Assembly (NCBI GenBank): GCA_948502395.1
Contig: CAOPES010000005.1
Coordinates: 1 to 64,000 of the forward strand
DNA length: 64,000 nucleotides
Direction: 5' to 3'
From: an uncultured Clostridia bacterium
Lineage (GTDB): Bacteria; Bacillota; Clostridia; TANB77; CAG-508
The notes under the pieces are model-generated. The model ran no database searches. It had not been told where the DNA came from and was given only the letters and a program-made list of their open reading frames with translations. Positions 34,484 through 43,251 of this stretch are shown here, piece by piece (the first letter of the stretch is position 1; each line of letters opens with the position of its first letter). A program made the position numbers and the translations under genes.

Positions 34484-35347
34484 TTATATGTTATACATTT
34501 CATATAATTCTTCTTTTAACATAGGAGATAAAGAATTGAATTTATCTCTAAGGCGTCTATTATAATCTTCAATAAAAAAAGCAAAATCTGAAATTGATAA
34601 ATTATCAATATTTTGAATGTTTTTTATTGCATAATTATAGGCTTTTACAAAATCTATTGCTCTAGATTTTTCGGCAAGTTCGTTAGACGTATTTGTTATA
34701 CTGGTAGAATTATTATATGTATAATTATATCCAATATAGCCAATGCCTACAACTTTTCGAGATTTTGCAATTAAAATAGGAATTAAAGCAATATCTTCAT
34801 AACATTTTAAATTTGGAAAATATAAAATGTTAGAAAATACGGACCGTCTAAATGCGAAAAGCCAATAAACAGCATACTTTTTACCAAAAAGAGACCACAT
34901 TTTCAATGTTTGAATTCCTGAAGAAACTATATATAAAGAATCATTAAAGTTATATCTTTGATGATCTTTATAAGGCACATCATTAATCAGTTTGCACTGA
35001 TATCTGATAATATCAGGAGAGTTTAATTGACAAATATTGAAATAAAGCTTTTCTAACAGTTCTGGATTAATAGTGTCATCAGAATCTACAAATAAAATAT
35101 ATTCTCCAGAAGATAATGTAACTCCTCTTTGACGAGAAATAGAAACACCACTATTAGAGAAAGAATAAATTTTGATTCTGGGATCAGTTTGAGCATATTT
35201 TTCTATTAGATAAAGGCTTTCATCTGTTGAACCATCATTAATTATAATAATTTCAAAATCACTAAAAGTTTGGGATAAAATACTATCTATACAATTCCGA
35301 ATAGATTTTTCAGAGTTGTACATTGGAACAATAATACTAAATAACAT
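34484..35347 (-). CDS. Family 2 glycosyltransferase
   Basis: A 287-residue GT-A enzyme transferring a sugar from a nucleotide-sugar donor, typically to a surface polysaccharide or teichoic acid. Motifs: FSIIVPMYNSEKSIRNCIDS, FEIIIINDGSTDESL, QRGVTLSSGEYILFVDSDDT with the metal-binding DSD, and CYEDIALIPIL. The ATG at 35347 follows AGGAGGTAA; the longer frame is rejected. It is a solitary gene. It contains the only two in-frame CGG codons (35299-35297 and 34846-34844) that I found reading normally as Arg in the window, so its codon use is unlike its neighbours and suggests transfer. Confidence 0.92.
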   Translation of the reverse strand: MLFSIIVPMYNSEKSIRNCIDSILSQTFSDFEIIIINDGSTDESLYLIEKYAQTDPRIKIYSFSNSGVSISRQRGVTLSSGEYILFVDSDDTINPELLEKLYFNICQLNSPDIIRYQCKLINDVPYKDHQRYNFNDSLYIVSSGIQTLKMWSLFGKKYAVYWLFAFRRSVFSNILYFPNLKCYEDIALIPILIAKSRKVVGIGYIGYNYTYNNSTSITNTSNELAEKSRAIDFVKAYNYAIKNIQNIDNLSISDFAFFIEDYNRRLRDKFNSLSPMLKEELYEMYNI

Positions 35348-35416
35348 AAAATTACCTCCTATTATAAAGATTAAAAACTTACAAGCTTTTAATTCTAAAA
35401 ATATGTTATAAAATAG

Positions 35417-35445
35417 ATTGTACACCATTATTTACATAAAGTCAA
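35417..35445 (-). promoter_or_regulatory. Promoter of the glycosyltransferase gene
   Basis: On the minus strand TTGACT (35440-35445), 17-bp spacer, TACAAT (35417-35422). Confidence 0.7.
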
Positions 35446-35472
35446 GCAAGATGGCGTATTTCAGACACTTTA

Positions 35473-35501
35473 TTGAAATTTATTCCTAAATATGATATAA
35501 A
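35473..35501 (+). promoter_or_regulatory. Extended -10 promoter of the GH3 gene
   Basis: TTGAAA at 35473-35478, 17-bp spacer ending TGA, TATAAA at 35496-35501. Confidence 0.68.
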
Positions 35502-35527
35502 ATACTTACAAAACAAGGAGAATGAAT

Positions 35528-37909
35528 ATGGAATATAAAGAACTAATAAATAAAATGACACTAGAAGAAAAAGCAAGTTTATGTGTAGGAAAAGATTACT
35601 GGCATAGCAAAGACATAGAAAGATTAAACATACCAGAAATAACAATGTCAGACGGACCACATGGATTAAGGGTTCAAAAATCAAAAGCAGATAATTTGGG
35701 AATTAATGAAAGTGAAATATCAACCTGTTTTCCAGCATTAGCAACAATAGCAAATACGTGGAATAAGGAAGTAGCATATAAATTAGGAAAAGCACTTGGA
35801 GAAGAAGCGTTATATCAAGGAGTAAACATTGTATTAGGGCCTGCAATTAATATAAAAAGAAGCCCACTATGTGGACGAAACTTTGAGTATTTTTCAGAAG
35901 ATCCATATTTAACTGGGATAATGGGAATAGAATATGTAAAAGGACTACAAGAGAATAATGTTGGAGCATGTGTAAAACATTTTGCTGTTAATAATCAAGA
36001 AAATAGGAGAAGAACAATAAACGCAGTAATTGACGAAAGGACTTTAAGAGAAATCTATCTAAAAGCATTTGAAATGATAGTAAAAGAAGCAAAACCATAT
36101 TCAATTATGAGTGCATATAACAAGTTAAATGGGACTTATTGTTCAGAAAACAAAAAACTATTGGACATCTTAAAAAAAGAATGGGATTTTCAAGGAATTG
36201 TTATTACAGACTGGGGAGCAAACAATGATAGAGTAAAAGGTCTTTTAGCTGGAAATGAATTAGAAATGCCAGGAGGAAGAGGCGAAGGTGAAAAAGAAAT
36301 TGTAGAAGCGGTAAGAAGTGGTGAAATTGAAGAGAAGTATTTAGATGAGATAATAGATAGGATATTACAAATAGCTTTTAAAGTAAATGAAAGTAAACAA
36401 TTACAAGATTATGATAGAAAACAACATCATCAAATAGCATTAGAAATAGCGGAAGAGGCAGTGGTACTATTAAAAAATGACAATAACATATTACCACTAA
36501 AAAACAGAAAAATAGCAGTAATTGGTGATATGGCAAAAACACCAAGATATCAAGGAGCAGGAAGTTCAACAATTAATCCGTACCAATTGGAAAATGCATA
36601 TGACAGTTTTGTAGAAGAAGGTTTTGAAATTAATTATGCAAAAGGATATGGAAGAATTGAAACAGAAGAAGATGAAATATTAAGAAAAGAAGCTATAAAA
36701 ATAGCAAAAGAAAATGAAGTTGTAATAATTTTTGCAGGACTAACTGAAAATTATGAGTCAGAGGGAATGGATAGAACAACTTTAGAATTACCGCAAAATC
36801 AAAATAAGCTAATAAAGGAAATAAGTAAATATAATTCTAATATAGTAGTAGCGCTTTCAAACGGTTCACCAATAACAATGCCATGGAAAGATGATGTAAA
36901 AGCAATCATTACAGGATATTTGGGTGGTGAAGCGGGAGCTAAAGCAATTGTAAATTGCTTAATAGGAAAGACTAATCCAAGTGGCAAACTAGCAGAAACA
37001 TATCCACTAAAAATAGAAGATACACCGTGTTATAAAAACTATCCAGGAACAGAAGTTAGTGTAGAATATCAAGAATCAATATTCGTGGGATATAGATATT
37101 ATGATACAAATAAAGTTAAGGTATTATATCCATTTGGATATGGAATAAGTTATACAAAGTTTGAATATTCAAATTTCAAAGTTGAAGAAGACGGAAACAT
37201 TAAATTGTCTTTTACAATAAAAAATGTTGGTAACGTAAAGGGAAAAGAAATTGCGCAAATTTATATTGGGCAAGAGAAGCCAACTATCTTTAAACCAACA
37301 AAAGAGTTAAAAGCCTTTGAAAAACTAGAATTAGAACCAGGAGAAGAAAAAATAGTAAATATTGTTTTACCAAAAGAAGCATTTGAGTACTATAATATTG
37401 AAACAAAAAAATGGTCAATTGAAGAAGGGGAATACAATATTTTAGTTGGTAAATCTAGTGAAGATATTGTATTAAAACAAAAAATTAATATAAAATCAAA
37501 TGATAAAAATATCTGCAAGGAATATTCAGAAGTGTATAAAAAAGGTGATATTCAGAAAGTTACAGATATTGAATTTGAACAATTACTTGGAACTAAAATT
37601 CCAAAAAGAGATATAGATTTGCAAGATATAACAGAGGAAAATACACTAGAGCAAATAAAAGAGACAAAAGTAGGAAAAGAGATATATGAAAACCAAATGA
37701 CGAAAATGGATAAATTATTAAAAGAGCAAAATGTAAATAAGGCTACAAAAGTAATGATGGATTTGCAAAAACCATTAAAGAAATTTTATGAAAAGAAAAG
37801 TAGCAAATATACCAAGGAAATGGTTGAACAATTAATACAAATTGCAAAAAATAATTTAGAATTTGAAAAATGTGAATTTTTGAAAAGATATATAGGAGTA
37901 GAAAAATGA
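35528..37909 (+). CDS. Intracellular family 3 glycoside hydrolase (beta-glucosidase type)
   Basis: A 793-residue GH3 enzyme without signal peptide, so it probably acts on imported oligosaccharides. Barrel domain with MSDGPHGLRVQ, GPAINIKRSPLCGRNFEYFS, CVKHFAVNNQENRRRTINAV and the catalytic Asp in GIVITDWGANNDR; second sandwich domain with VVLLKNDNNILPLKN and GYLGGEAGAKAIVNCLIGKT; then a fibronectin-III-like domain (PFGYGISYTKFEYSNF). About 120 extra C-terminal residues after the Fn3 domain are helical. The ATG at 35528 has correct spacing from AAGGAG; one at 35522 is too close. It overlaps the next gene by four bases (ATGA). Confidence 0.93.
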   Translation: MEYKELINKMTLEEKASLCVGKDYWHSKDIERLNIPEITMSDGPHGLRVQKSKADNLGINESEISTCFPALATIANTWNKEVAYKLGKALGEEALYQGVNIVLGPAINIKRSPLCGRNFEYFSEDPYLTGIMGIEYVKGLQENNVGACVKHFAVNNQENRRRTINAVIDERTLREIYLKAFEMIVKEAKPYSIMSAYNKLNGTYCSENKKLLDILKKEWDFQGIVITDWGANNDRVKGLLAGNELEMPGGRGEGEKEIVEAVRSGEIEEKYLDEIIDRILQIAFKVNESKQLQDYDRKQHHQIALEIAEEAVVLLKNDNNILPLKNRKIAVIGDMAKTPRYQGAGSSTINPYQLENAYDSFVEEGFEINYAKGYGRIETEEDEILRKEAIKIAKENEVVIIFAGLTENYESEGMDRTTLELPQNQNKLIKEISKYNSNIVVALSNGSPITMPWKDDVKAIITGYLGGEAGAKAIVNCLIGKTNPSGKLAETYPLKIEDTPCYKNYPGTEVSVEYQESIFVGYRYYDTNKVKVLYPFGYGISYTKFEYSNFKVEEDGNIKLSFTIKNVGNVKGKEIAQIYIGQEKPTIFKPTKELKAFEKLELEPGEEKIVNIVLPKEAFEYYNIETKKWSIEEGEYNILVGKSSEDIVLKQKINIKSNDKNICKEYSEVYKKGDIQKVTDIEFEQLLGTKIPKRDIDLQDITEENTLEQIKETKVGKEIYENQMTKMDKLLKEQNVNKATKVMMDLQKPLKKFYEKKSSKYTKEMVEQLIQIAKNNLEFEKCEFLKRYIGVEK

Positions 37910-38712
37910 TAAAGGCAATTTTTATAGATATTGATGGCACTTTACTAAATAGTAAAAGAGAAATTACCACAAATACCAAAGTAGCAATAAAAGAATGTAT
38001 AGGAAAAGGAATAAAAGTAGTTTTGGCATCTGGAAGGTCAAGAACTATTACACGAGAATATCAAGAATTAGCAGGTACAAGTCCATATATAATTTCTTCT
38101 AATGGAGCAGATGTATATGATATAGAGAAAGACTTAGAAATATACAGTACACCACTTAATAAAGATGCTGTAAATAAGATTTTTGATTTTTCACAAAAAA
38201 ATAATTATAAAATCAATTTTAATTATAATTTTGAATTAGTTATGAATGAAATGTTTTATCCAGACGAAAAAGACAATGTTAAAACAGAGGAAGAAATTCA
38301 TAATATTATTGAGAAGGAGAAGATTGTTCAGTGTGTGGTGGCTAATAAAGATATTGAAAAGATGATAGAATTTAAACAATATTTAAAAGATAATTTAGTT
38401 GGAGTGAAAATAGAAAATGAATCGAAAAGATTAAAAGACATCAATTTAAAACCTAGTAACCATTATTATTGTGATATAACATCTTTAAGAACAGCAAAAG
38501 GAAACGCGATAAAAAAGTTGTGTCAATATTTGAATATAGAGAAAAACGAAATTGTAGTTATAGGTGATGGGGAAAATGATGTATCAATGTTTGAAACGAC
38601 AGATAATTCAGTAGCTATGGGAAATGCAACAGCAGAAGTGAAGAAAAAGGCAAATTATATTACAGATAGTAATGATGAAGAAGGAGTGGCTAAGATTTTG
38701 AAAAAGGTTTAA
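37906..38712 (+). CDS. Cof-type HAD phosphatase
   Basis: A 268-residue HAD-superfamily hydrolase of the Cof/YbiV type, acting on small phosphorylated metabolites. Motif I is AIFIDIDGTLLNSKREI, motif II VVLASGRSRT, and motifs III/IV lie in KGNAIKKLCQYLNIEKNEIV and VVIGDGENDVSMFETTDNSV; the C2B cap occupies about residues 85-185. The start codon overlaps the GH3 stop codon, so the two are translationally coupled and the phosphatase may act on a sugar phosphate from GH3 products. This substrate idea is inference. Confidence 0.92.
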   Translation: MIKAIFIDIDGTLLNSKREITTNTKVAIKECIGKGIKVVLASGRSRTITREYQELAGTSPYIISSNGADVYDIEKDLEIYSTPLNKDAVNKIFDFSQKNNYKINFNYNFELVMNEMFYPDEKDNVKTEEEIHNIIEKEKIVQCVVANKDIEKMIEFKQYLKDNLVGVKIENESKRLKDINLKPSNHYYCDITSLRTAKGNAIKKLCQYLNIEKNEIVVIGDGENDVSMFETTDNSVAMGNATAEVKKKANYITDSNDEEGVAKILKKV

Positions 38713-38742
38713 AACTTGGCGGTCAGGTTTGACAAAATTCGC

Positions 38743-38771
38743 TTGACATTAAACAGATTTAGTCATATACT
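38743..38771 (+). promoter_or_regulatory. Promoter of the por operon
   Basis: A perfect TTGACA (38743-38748), 17-bp spacer and TATACT (38766-38771). A second TTGACA at 38729 lies upstream. Confidence 0.8.
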
Positions 38772-38808
38772 AAACTCGTAAAAAATAAAAAAGGAGGCAA
38801 CAAAAACA

Positions 38809-39387
38809 ATGGAAAACTTAATAGAAATAAGATGGCATGGAAGAGGCGGTCAAGGAGCAAAAACAGCATCATTATTACTAGCAGACGCAGCATTCAACAC
38901 AGGAAAATACATCCAAGGTTTCCCAGAATATGGGCCAGAAAGAATGGGAGCGCCAATAACAGCCTACAACAGAATTAGCAGTAGCCCTATTACAATTCAC
39001 AGCAACATATATGAACCAGACTATGTAGTAGTTGTAGACGATTCACTTTTAGAATCAGTTGATGTAACAGCTGGATTAAAGGAAACAGGAGCAATTGTAA
39101 TAAACACAACAAAATCAGCAGAATATTTAAAAGAAGTTTTAAAAGGATATAAAGGAGAAGTTTACACAATTGATGCAAGAAAGATATCAGAAGAAGCACT
39201 TGGAAAATATTTTCCAAATACACCAATGCTTGCAGCAATTGTAAAAGTAAGCAAAATTATGACAGATGAAGAACTATTAGAAGATATGAAAGGTTCATTC
39301 AAGCATAAATTTGCTAAAAAACCAGAAGTTATAGAAGGAAATATGAAAGCTTTAGAAATGGCATTAAAGGAGGTTAAAAAGATATGA
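38809..39387 (+). CDS. porC: Pyruvate:ferredoxin oxidoreductase, gamma subunit
   Basis: A 192-residue subunit of a four-subunit 2-oxoacid:ferredoxin oxidoreductase, which makes acetyl-CoA, CO2 and reduced ferredoxin. The gamma signature IRWHGRGGQGAKTASLLLAD and GFPEYGPERMGAPITAYNRI are clear. The four-gene form (gamma, delta, alpha, beta) is the archaeal/Thermotoga-like arrangement and differs from the single-chain enzyme of many clostridia. A GGAGG site precedes the ATG. It overlaps porD by four bases. Confidence 0.95.
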   Translation: MENLIEIRWHGRGGQGAKTASLLLADAAFNTGKYIQGFPEYGPERMGAPITAYNRISSSPITIHSNIYEPDYVVVVDDSLLESVDVTAGLKETGAIVINTTKSAEYLKEVLKGYKGEVYTIDARKISEEALGKYFPNTPMLAAIVKVSKIMTDEELLEDMKGSFKHKFAKKPEVIEGNMKALEMALKEVKKI

Positions 39388-39668
39388 CAACTATAAATGC
39401 AAACACACCAATGGAAAAAATGACATCAGGTGGAGATATATACGAAGCTGGAAATGCTAGAGAATTTAAAACAGGAGATTGGAGAAGCGTAAAACCTATA
39501 TTTTTAAGCGAAAAGTGTAAACAATGTGGACTATGTTTCCCAGTTTGCCCAGATGACGCAATTCCAGTTAATAAAGATTGTAAAAGAGAAGATTTTAATT
39601 ACGATTATTGCAAAGGATGTGGCGTTTGTGCTAAAACTTGCCCATTTGGAGCAATCGAAATGAAGTAA
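39384..39668 (+). CDS. porD: Pyruvate:ferredoxin oxidoreductase, delta (ferredoxin) subunit
   Basis: A 94-residue subunit with two 4Fe-4S motifs, CKQCGLCFPVCPDDAIPV and CKGCGVCAKTCPFGAIEM, after a ~45-residue N-terminal extension that contacts the other subunits (TGDWRSVKPIFLSEKC). It relays electrons from the thiamine diphosphate site of PorB to external ferredoxin such as the one at 33020. It starts within the porC stop (ATGA). A 95-bp gap follows with no feature seen before porA. Confidence 0.95.
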   Translation: MTTINANTPMEKMTSGGDIYEAGNAREFKTGDWRSVKPIFLSEKCKQCGLCFPVCPDDAIPVNKDCKREDFNYDYCKGCGVCAKTCPFGAIEMK

Positions 39669-39763
39669 TTTTCGGATAATTAAAATTAAAAATTGGCGAT
39701 AAAACCAAAGTTAGATATAAAGACGGAAGTAGAGAACGAAAAAATTAGAAAGGAAGAAAAATT

Positions 39764-40954
39764 ATGAGTATAAGAGAAAGATTAAGTGGTAACGAAGCAG
39801 CAGCAATAGCAATGAAACAAATCAATCCAGACGTAGTAGCTGCATTTCCTATCACACCTTCAACAGAAATACCACAATACTTTTCAACATTTGTAGCAAA
39901 TGGAACAGTAGACACAGAATTTGTTGCAGTTGAAAGTGAACACAGCGCAATGTCAGCTTGTATTGGGGCTCAAGCAGCAGGAGCAAGAGCAATGACAGCA
40001 ACATCAGCAAACGGATTGTCACTAATGTGGGAAATGATTTACATAGCTTCAAGTTTAAGACTACCAATAGTACTATCATTAGTAAACAGAGCAGTATCAG
40101 GACCACTAAACATACACAATGACCATTCAGATGCAATGGGAGTAAGAGACGCAGGTTGGATTATGCTATTTTCAGAAAACAACCAAGAAGCATATGACAA
40201 TACACTTATGGCACATAGAATAGCAGAACACAAAGATGTTATGCTACCATTAATGATATGCCAAGACGGATTTATAACATCACACTCTATTGAAAATATA
40301 GAACTAGAAGAAGACGAAAAAGTAAAAGAATTCGTTGGAAAATATCAACCAGAACATTACCTATTAAATAGAGAAGAACCAATAGCAGTAGGACCATTAG
40401 ACCTACAAGCATACTTATTTGAGCATAAAGCACAACAAGCAGAAGCAATGAAAAATGCTAAAAAAGTAATATTAGAAGTATCAGAAGAATTTGAAAAAAT
40501 GACAGGTAGAAAATACGGCCTATTTGAAGAATACAAATTAGATGATGCCGAAATTGCAATTGTTTGTATGAACTCAACAGCAGGAACTACAAAATATGTA
40601 GTTGATAAATTAAGAGAACAAGGAATAAAAGCAGGACTTTTAAAAGTTCGTGTATATAGACCTTTCCCAGTAGATGAAATTGCAGACGCTTTATCACATT
40701 TAAAAGCTGTTGCAATATTAGACAAAGCAGATTCTTTAAACGCAGCAGGTGGAGCATTATTTGAAGATGTAACATCAGCAATGTATGTAAATGAAAAACA
40801 CGTACCAGCAGTAAACTATGTATATGGAATTGGTGGTAGAGATACAAAATCAGATGACATAGAAGGAGTTTACAACGATTTAATCGAAATTGCAAAAACA
40901 GGAAAAGTAGAAAATCCTTATCGCTATTTCGGACTAAGAAAGGAGGCTAAATAA
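39764..40954 (+). CDS. porA: Pyruvate:ferredoxin oxidoreductase, alpha subunit
   Basis: A 396-residue subunit carrying the pyrimidine-binding part of the thiamine enzyme. Recognisable segments: LSGNEAAAIAMKQINPDVVA, AFPITPSTEIPQYFSTFVAN, FVAVESEHSAMSACIGAQAA, ATSANGLSLMWEMIYIASS and, in the C-terminal domain, GIKAGLLKVRVYRPFPVDEI. AAAGGAAG precedes the ATG. One base separates its stop codon from the porB start. Confidence 0.95.
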   Translation: MSIRERLSGNEAAAIAMKQINPDVVAAFPITPSTEIPQYFSTFVANGTVDTEFVAVESEHSAMSACIGAQAAGARAMTATSANGLSLMWEMIYIASSLRLPIVLSLVNRAVSGPLNIHNDHSDAMGVRDAGWIMLFSENNQEAYDNTLMAHRIAEHKDVMLPLMICQDGFITSHSIENIELEEDEKVKEFVGKYQPEHYLLNREEPIAVGPLDLQAYLFEHKAQQAEAMKNAKKVILEVSEEFEKMTGRKYGLFEEYKLDDAEIAIVCMNSTAGTTKYVVDKLREQGIKAGLLKVRVYRPFPVDEIADALSHLKAVAILDKADSLNAAGGALFEDVTSAMYVNEKHVPAVNYVYGIGGRDTKSDDIEGVYNDLIEIAKTGKVENPYRYFGLRKEAK

Positions 40955-40955
40955 T

Positions 40956-41906
40956 ATGCCTTATAATGTAAAAGAAGTAGTAGCAAATAAACCATCAAGA
41001 TTTACATCAGGACATAGAATGTGTGCAGGATGTGGAGCACCACCAGCAGCTAGAATGATAATGAGAGCCTTAAAACCAGAAGACCACGCAGTAGTTGCAG
41101 GAGCAACAGGATGTATGGAAGTATCAACATTTATATACCCATACACAGCTTGGACTGACTCATTTATACACACAGCATTTGAATGTGCAGGAGCAACACT
41201 ATCAGGAGCAGAAGCAGCATATCAATCAATGAAAAAACAAGGAAAACTACCAAAAGACGGAGAAACAAAATTCATCGCATTTGGTGGAGACGGTGGAACA
41301 TATGACATCGGACTACAAAGCTTATCAGGAGCAATGGAACGTGGACATGACATGGTATACGTATGTTATGACAATGGTGCATATATGAACACAGGGATAC
41401 AACGTTCATCAGCAACACCAAGATTTGCAGACACAACAACATCACCAGCAGGAACAGTAATACCAGGAAAAATGCAATCAAGAAAAGACCTAGCAAAAAT
41501 AATGGTAGGACATCATATTCCATATGTAGCTCAAACAGTTGGATATATGAACTTCAAAGACTTATACGAAAAAGCAGAAAAAGCAATATACACAGAAGGA
41601 CCAGCATTCCTAAACGTAATGGCACCATGCCCAAGAGGCTGGGGATACCCAACAGATATGTTGATGCAAATTAACAAATTGGCAGTAGAAACATGTTACT
41701 GGCCTTTATATGAAGTAATAGACGGAAAATACAAAATAAATTATAAACCAGCTAAAAAGCTACCAGTAGAAGAATTTTTAAAACCACAAAAAAGATTTAG
41801 ACATATGTTTAAACCAGGTAATGAGTGGATGATAGAAGAATTCCAAAAAGAAGTTGACGCTAGGTGGCAAGAACTTTTAGACTTAGAAGAAATTACAAAT
41901 AAATAA
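40956..41906 (+). CDS. porB: Pyruvate:ferredoxin oxidoreductase, beta subunit
   Basis: A 316-residue subunit binding thiamine diphosphate and one 4Fe-4S cluster. The GDG thiamine motif is in FIAFGGDGGTYDIGLQSLSG with the later segment DNGAYMNTGIQRSSATP; Fe-S ligands include RMCAGCGAPPA, the Cys in GATGCMEVST and a late Cys (APCPRGWGYPTD). The TGIQRS.ATP..ATTTSPAG pattern is typical of pyruvate rather than oxoglutarate enzymes. It is last in the operon; a family A doublet starts 14 bp after its stop codon. Confidence 0.95.
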   Translation: MPYNVKEVVANKPSRFTSGHRMCAGCGAPPAARMIMRALKPEDHAVVAGATGCMEVSTFIYPYTAWTDSFIHTAFECAGATLSGAEAAYQSMKKQGKLPKDGETKFIAFGGDGGTYDIGLQSLSGAMERGHDMVYVCYDNGAYMNTGIQRSSATPRFADTTTSPAGTVIPGKMQSRKDLAKIMVGHHIPYVAQTVGYMNFKDLYEKAEKAIYTEGPAFLNVMAPCPRGWGYPTDMLMQINKLAVETCYWPLYEVIDGKYKINYKPAKKLPVEEFLKPQKRFRHMFKPGNEWMIEEFQKEVDARWQELLDLEEITNK

Positions 41907-41912
41907 CATTTA

Positions 41913-42037
41913 GGTGTTTTGGGTGTTTTTGGGGACAGACCTTAAAAACACCCTTTTAAATGTATTTTTATATTAAAGTTTTTTTACTTAGCTTTTGGGT
42001 GTTTTTAAGGTCTGTCCCCAAAAACACCCAAAACACC
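41913..42037. repeat. Family A repeat doublet (REPIN-like)
   Basis: Two 33-nt units, inverted (41921-41953 and 41997-42029), separated by 43 nt, with extra outer arms GGTGTTTT and AAAACACC. The spacer length equals that of the 7260 doublet. It could end the por transcript. Confidence 0.9.
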
Positions 42038-42069
42038 CATTTTAAAAAATAGTGAAAATAAGTCACAAA

Positions 42070-42098
42070 TAGACAAAAAAAGTCATAATATATATTAT
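42070..42098 (+). promoter_or_regulatory. Promoter of the small membrane protein gene
   Basis: TAGACA at 42070-42075, 17-bp spacer, TATTAT at 42093-42098, inside the A/T palindrome CATAATATATATTATAG. Confidence 0.6.
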
Positions 42099-42134
42099 AG
42101 TATCAAGTAAGGTACTATATTGGAGGTGACTTAT

Positions 42135-42407
42135 ATGGAGCCACAAGAAACAATTTATTGCTATGAAAACAAAAAAGATAAAGAACCAAAGAAAAGAAAT
42201 TGCTTAGGCATTGTAGCGGTTATACTACTTGTAGCATTTACTTTTGTCATTGGATTATTAATAGGTGCTGCACTTGCAGTAGTAGTACTTCTAGCATTAC
42301 CAGCTATCATTGTTTTAGCAGTAATATTAGGTCTATTGTTATTATTAACAGTAATCTTAATGTTCTGTAACAGAAGAAAAGATAGAAAAAATAAATGTTG
42401 TTGCTAA
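42135..42407 (+). CDS. Small membrane protein with Cys-rich tail, unknown
   Basis: A 90-residue protein. Residues 1-25 are charged and contain YCYENKKDKEPKKRNC; about 27-78 are almost wholly hydrophobic (Ile/Leu/Val/Ala), enough for two short membrane helices with a GAALAVV turn; the end NRRKDRKNKCCC is basic with three terminal cysteines. I do not recognise the family. GGAGGTGA at 42122-42129 fixes the ATG at 42135 over the TTG at 42120. It is a single gene with promoter and terminator. The terminal cysteines could bind metal or be modified; no function is claimed. Confidence 0.65.
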   Translation: MEPQETIYCYENKKDKEPKKRNCLGIVAVILLVAFTFVIGLLIGAALAVVVLLALPAIIVLAVILGLLLLLTVILMFCNRRKDRKNKCCC

Positions 42408-42464
42408 TAAGAAGCAAAATAAAAATAGTTAATATAATCGAAAAGTAAGTTTTCGAAAAAATAA

Positions 42465-42501
42465 AGAGAGCAATTACCGTAAAAAGTAATGCTCTCTTTT
42501 T
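42465..42501 (+). terminator. Terminator of the small membrane protein gene
   Basis: AGAGAGCAATTAC and GTAATGCTCTCT (one bulge) form a stem followed by five Ts, 42465-42501. Confidence 0.85.
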
Positions 42502-42546
42502 GAATATGAATTATCTATTAATTATAACAACTGGTTTGATTTATAG

Positions 42547-43131
42547 CTATTTAATAAATTCATCAATAATATTCCAAACATCATCCTTATAAATCTTTCT
42601 CTCAGAAGAAAAAGGAAGAGTTGTAATATCTCCAATAGGATTAATAGCCTTTTGTAAATCTGAAACAGCACCATCAACCTTAGTAATAGCAATCTTATCA
42701 GCCTTATTAGCAAGAATAATAAAAGGCAATCCAGAAGAAATAATATAATTGTACATAAGCCTATCATTATCAGTTGGTTTATGCCTAATATCAACTAAGA
42801 AAATAATAAGTGCAATTTCCTTTCTATTAAACAAGTACTCCTCGATAAACTTACCAACCTGTTCCTGTTCTTTTTTAGACATCTTGCTGTAACCATAACC
42901 AGGTAAATCAACAAAATAAAAAGTTTCATCAATATTATAAAAATTAATCTGTCTAGTCTTTCCAGGTTCGCTACTAGTTCTAGCCAATTTCTTTCTATTT
43001 ATCATAGTATTTACAAAACTTGACTTTCCAACATTAGACTTACCAACTAAAACAATTTCCGGCAATCCTTGTTTAGGATATTGCTTAGGGCTAACTGCTG
43101 AAATTTCAAACTTAGGATTTTTAACTAACAT
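42547..43131 (-). CDS. engB: Ribosome-biogenesis GTPase EngB (YsxC)
   Basis: A 194-residue TrmE-Era-EngA-EngB-type GTPase needed for 50S subunit assembly. G1 is LVGKSNVGKSSFVNTMI, the G2 region RTSSEPGKTRQINFYN, G3 FVDLPGYGYSKMSK, G4 ILANKADKI and G5 PFSSERK. Length is normal. AAAGGAGAG precedes the ATG. It is downstream of serS on the minus strand, with two family B repeat units in the gap. Confidence 0.95.
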   Translation of the reverse strand: MLVKNPKFEISAVSPKQYPKQGLPEIVLVGKSNVGKSSFVNTMINRKKLARTSSEPGKTRQINFYNIDETFYFVDLPGYGYSKMSKKEQEQVGKFIEEYLFNRKEIALIIFLVDIRHKPTDNDRLMYNYIISSGLPFIILANKADKIAITKVDGAVSDLQKAINPIGDITTLPFSSERKIYKDDVWNIIDEFIK

Positions 43132-43146
43132 TTTTTCTCTCCTTTA

Positions 43147-43202
43147 TTGCCACTGGGGACGGACCTTTTTGGCAATTTATTGCCAACGGGGACGGTCCTT
43201 AA
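43147..43202. repeat. Two family B repeat units in direct orientation
   Basis: The unit at 43147-43175 is complete (TTGCCACTGGGGACGGACC with closing TTTTTGGCAA). A second copy from 43180 (TTGCCAACGGGGACGGTCC) is truncated after the core. They lie between serS and engB. Confidence 0.85.
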
Positions 43203-43251
43203 AGAATACGCTTTTTTTAAATCGATTTTTTTTGCTCCGTCCCAAAATACA

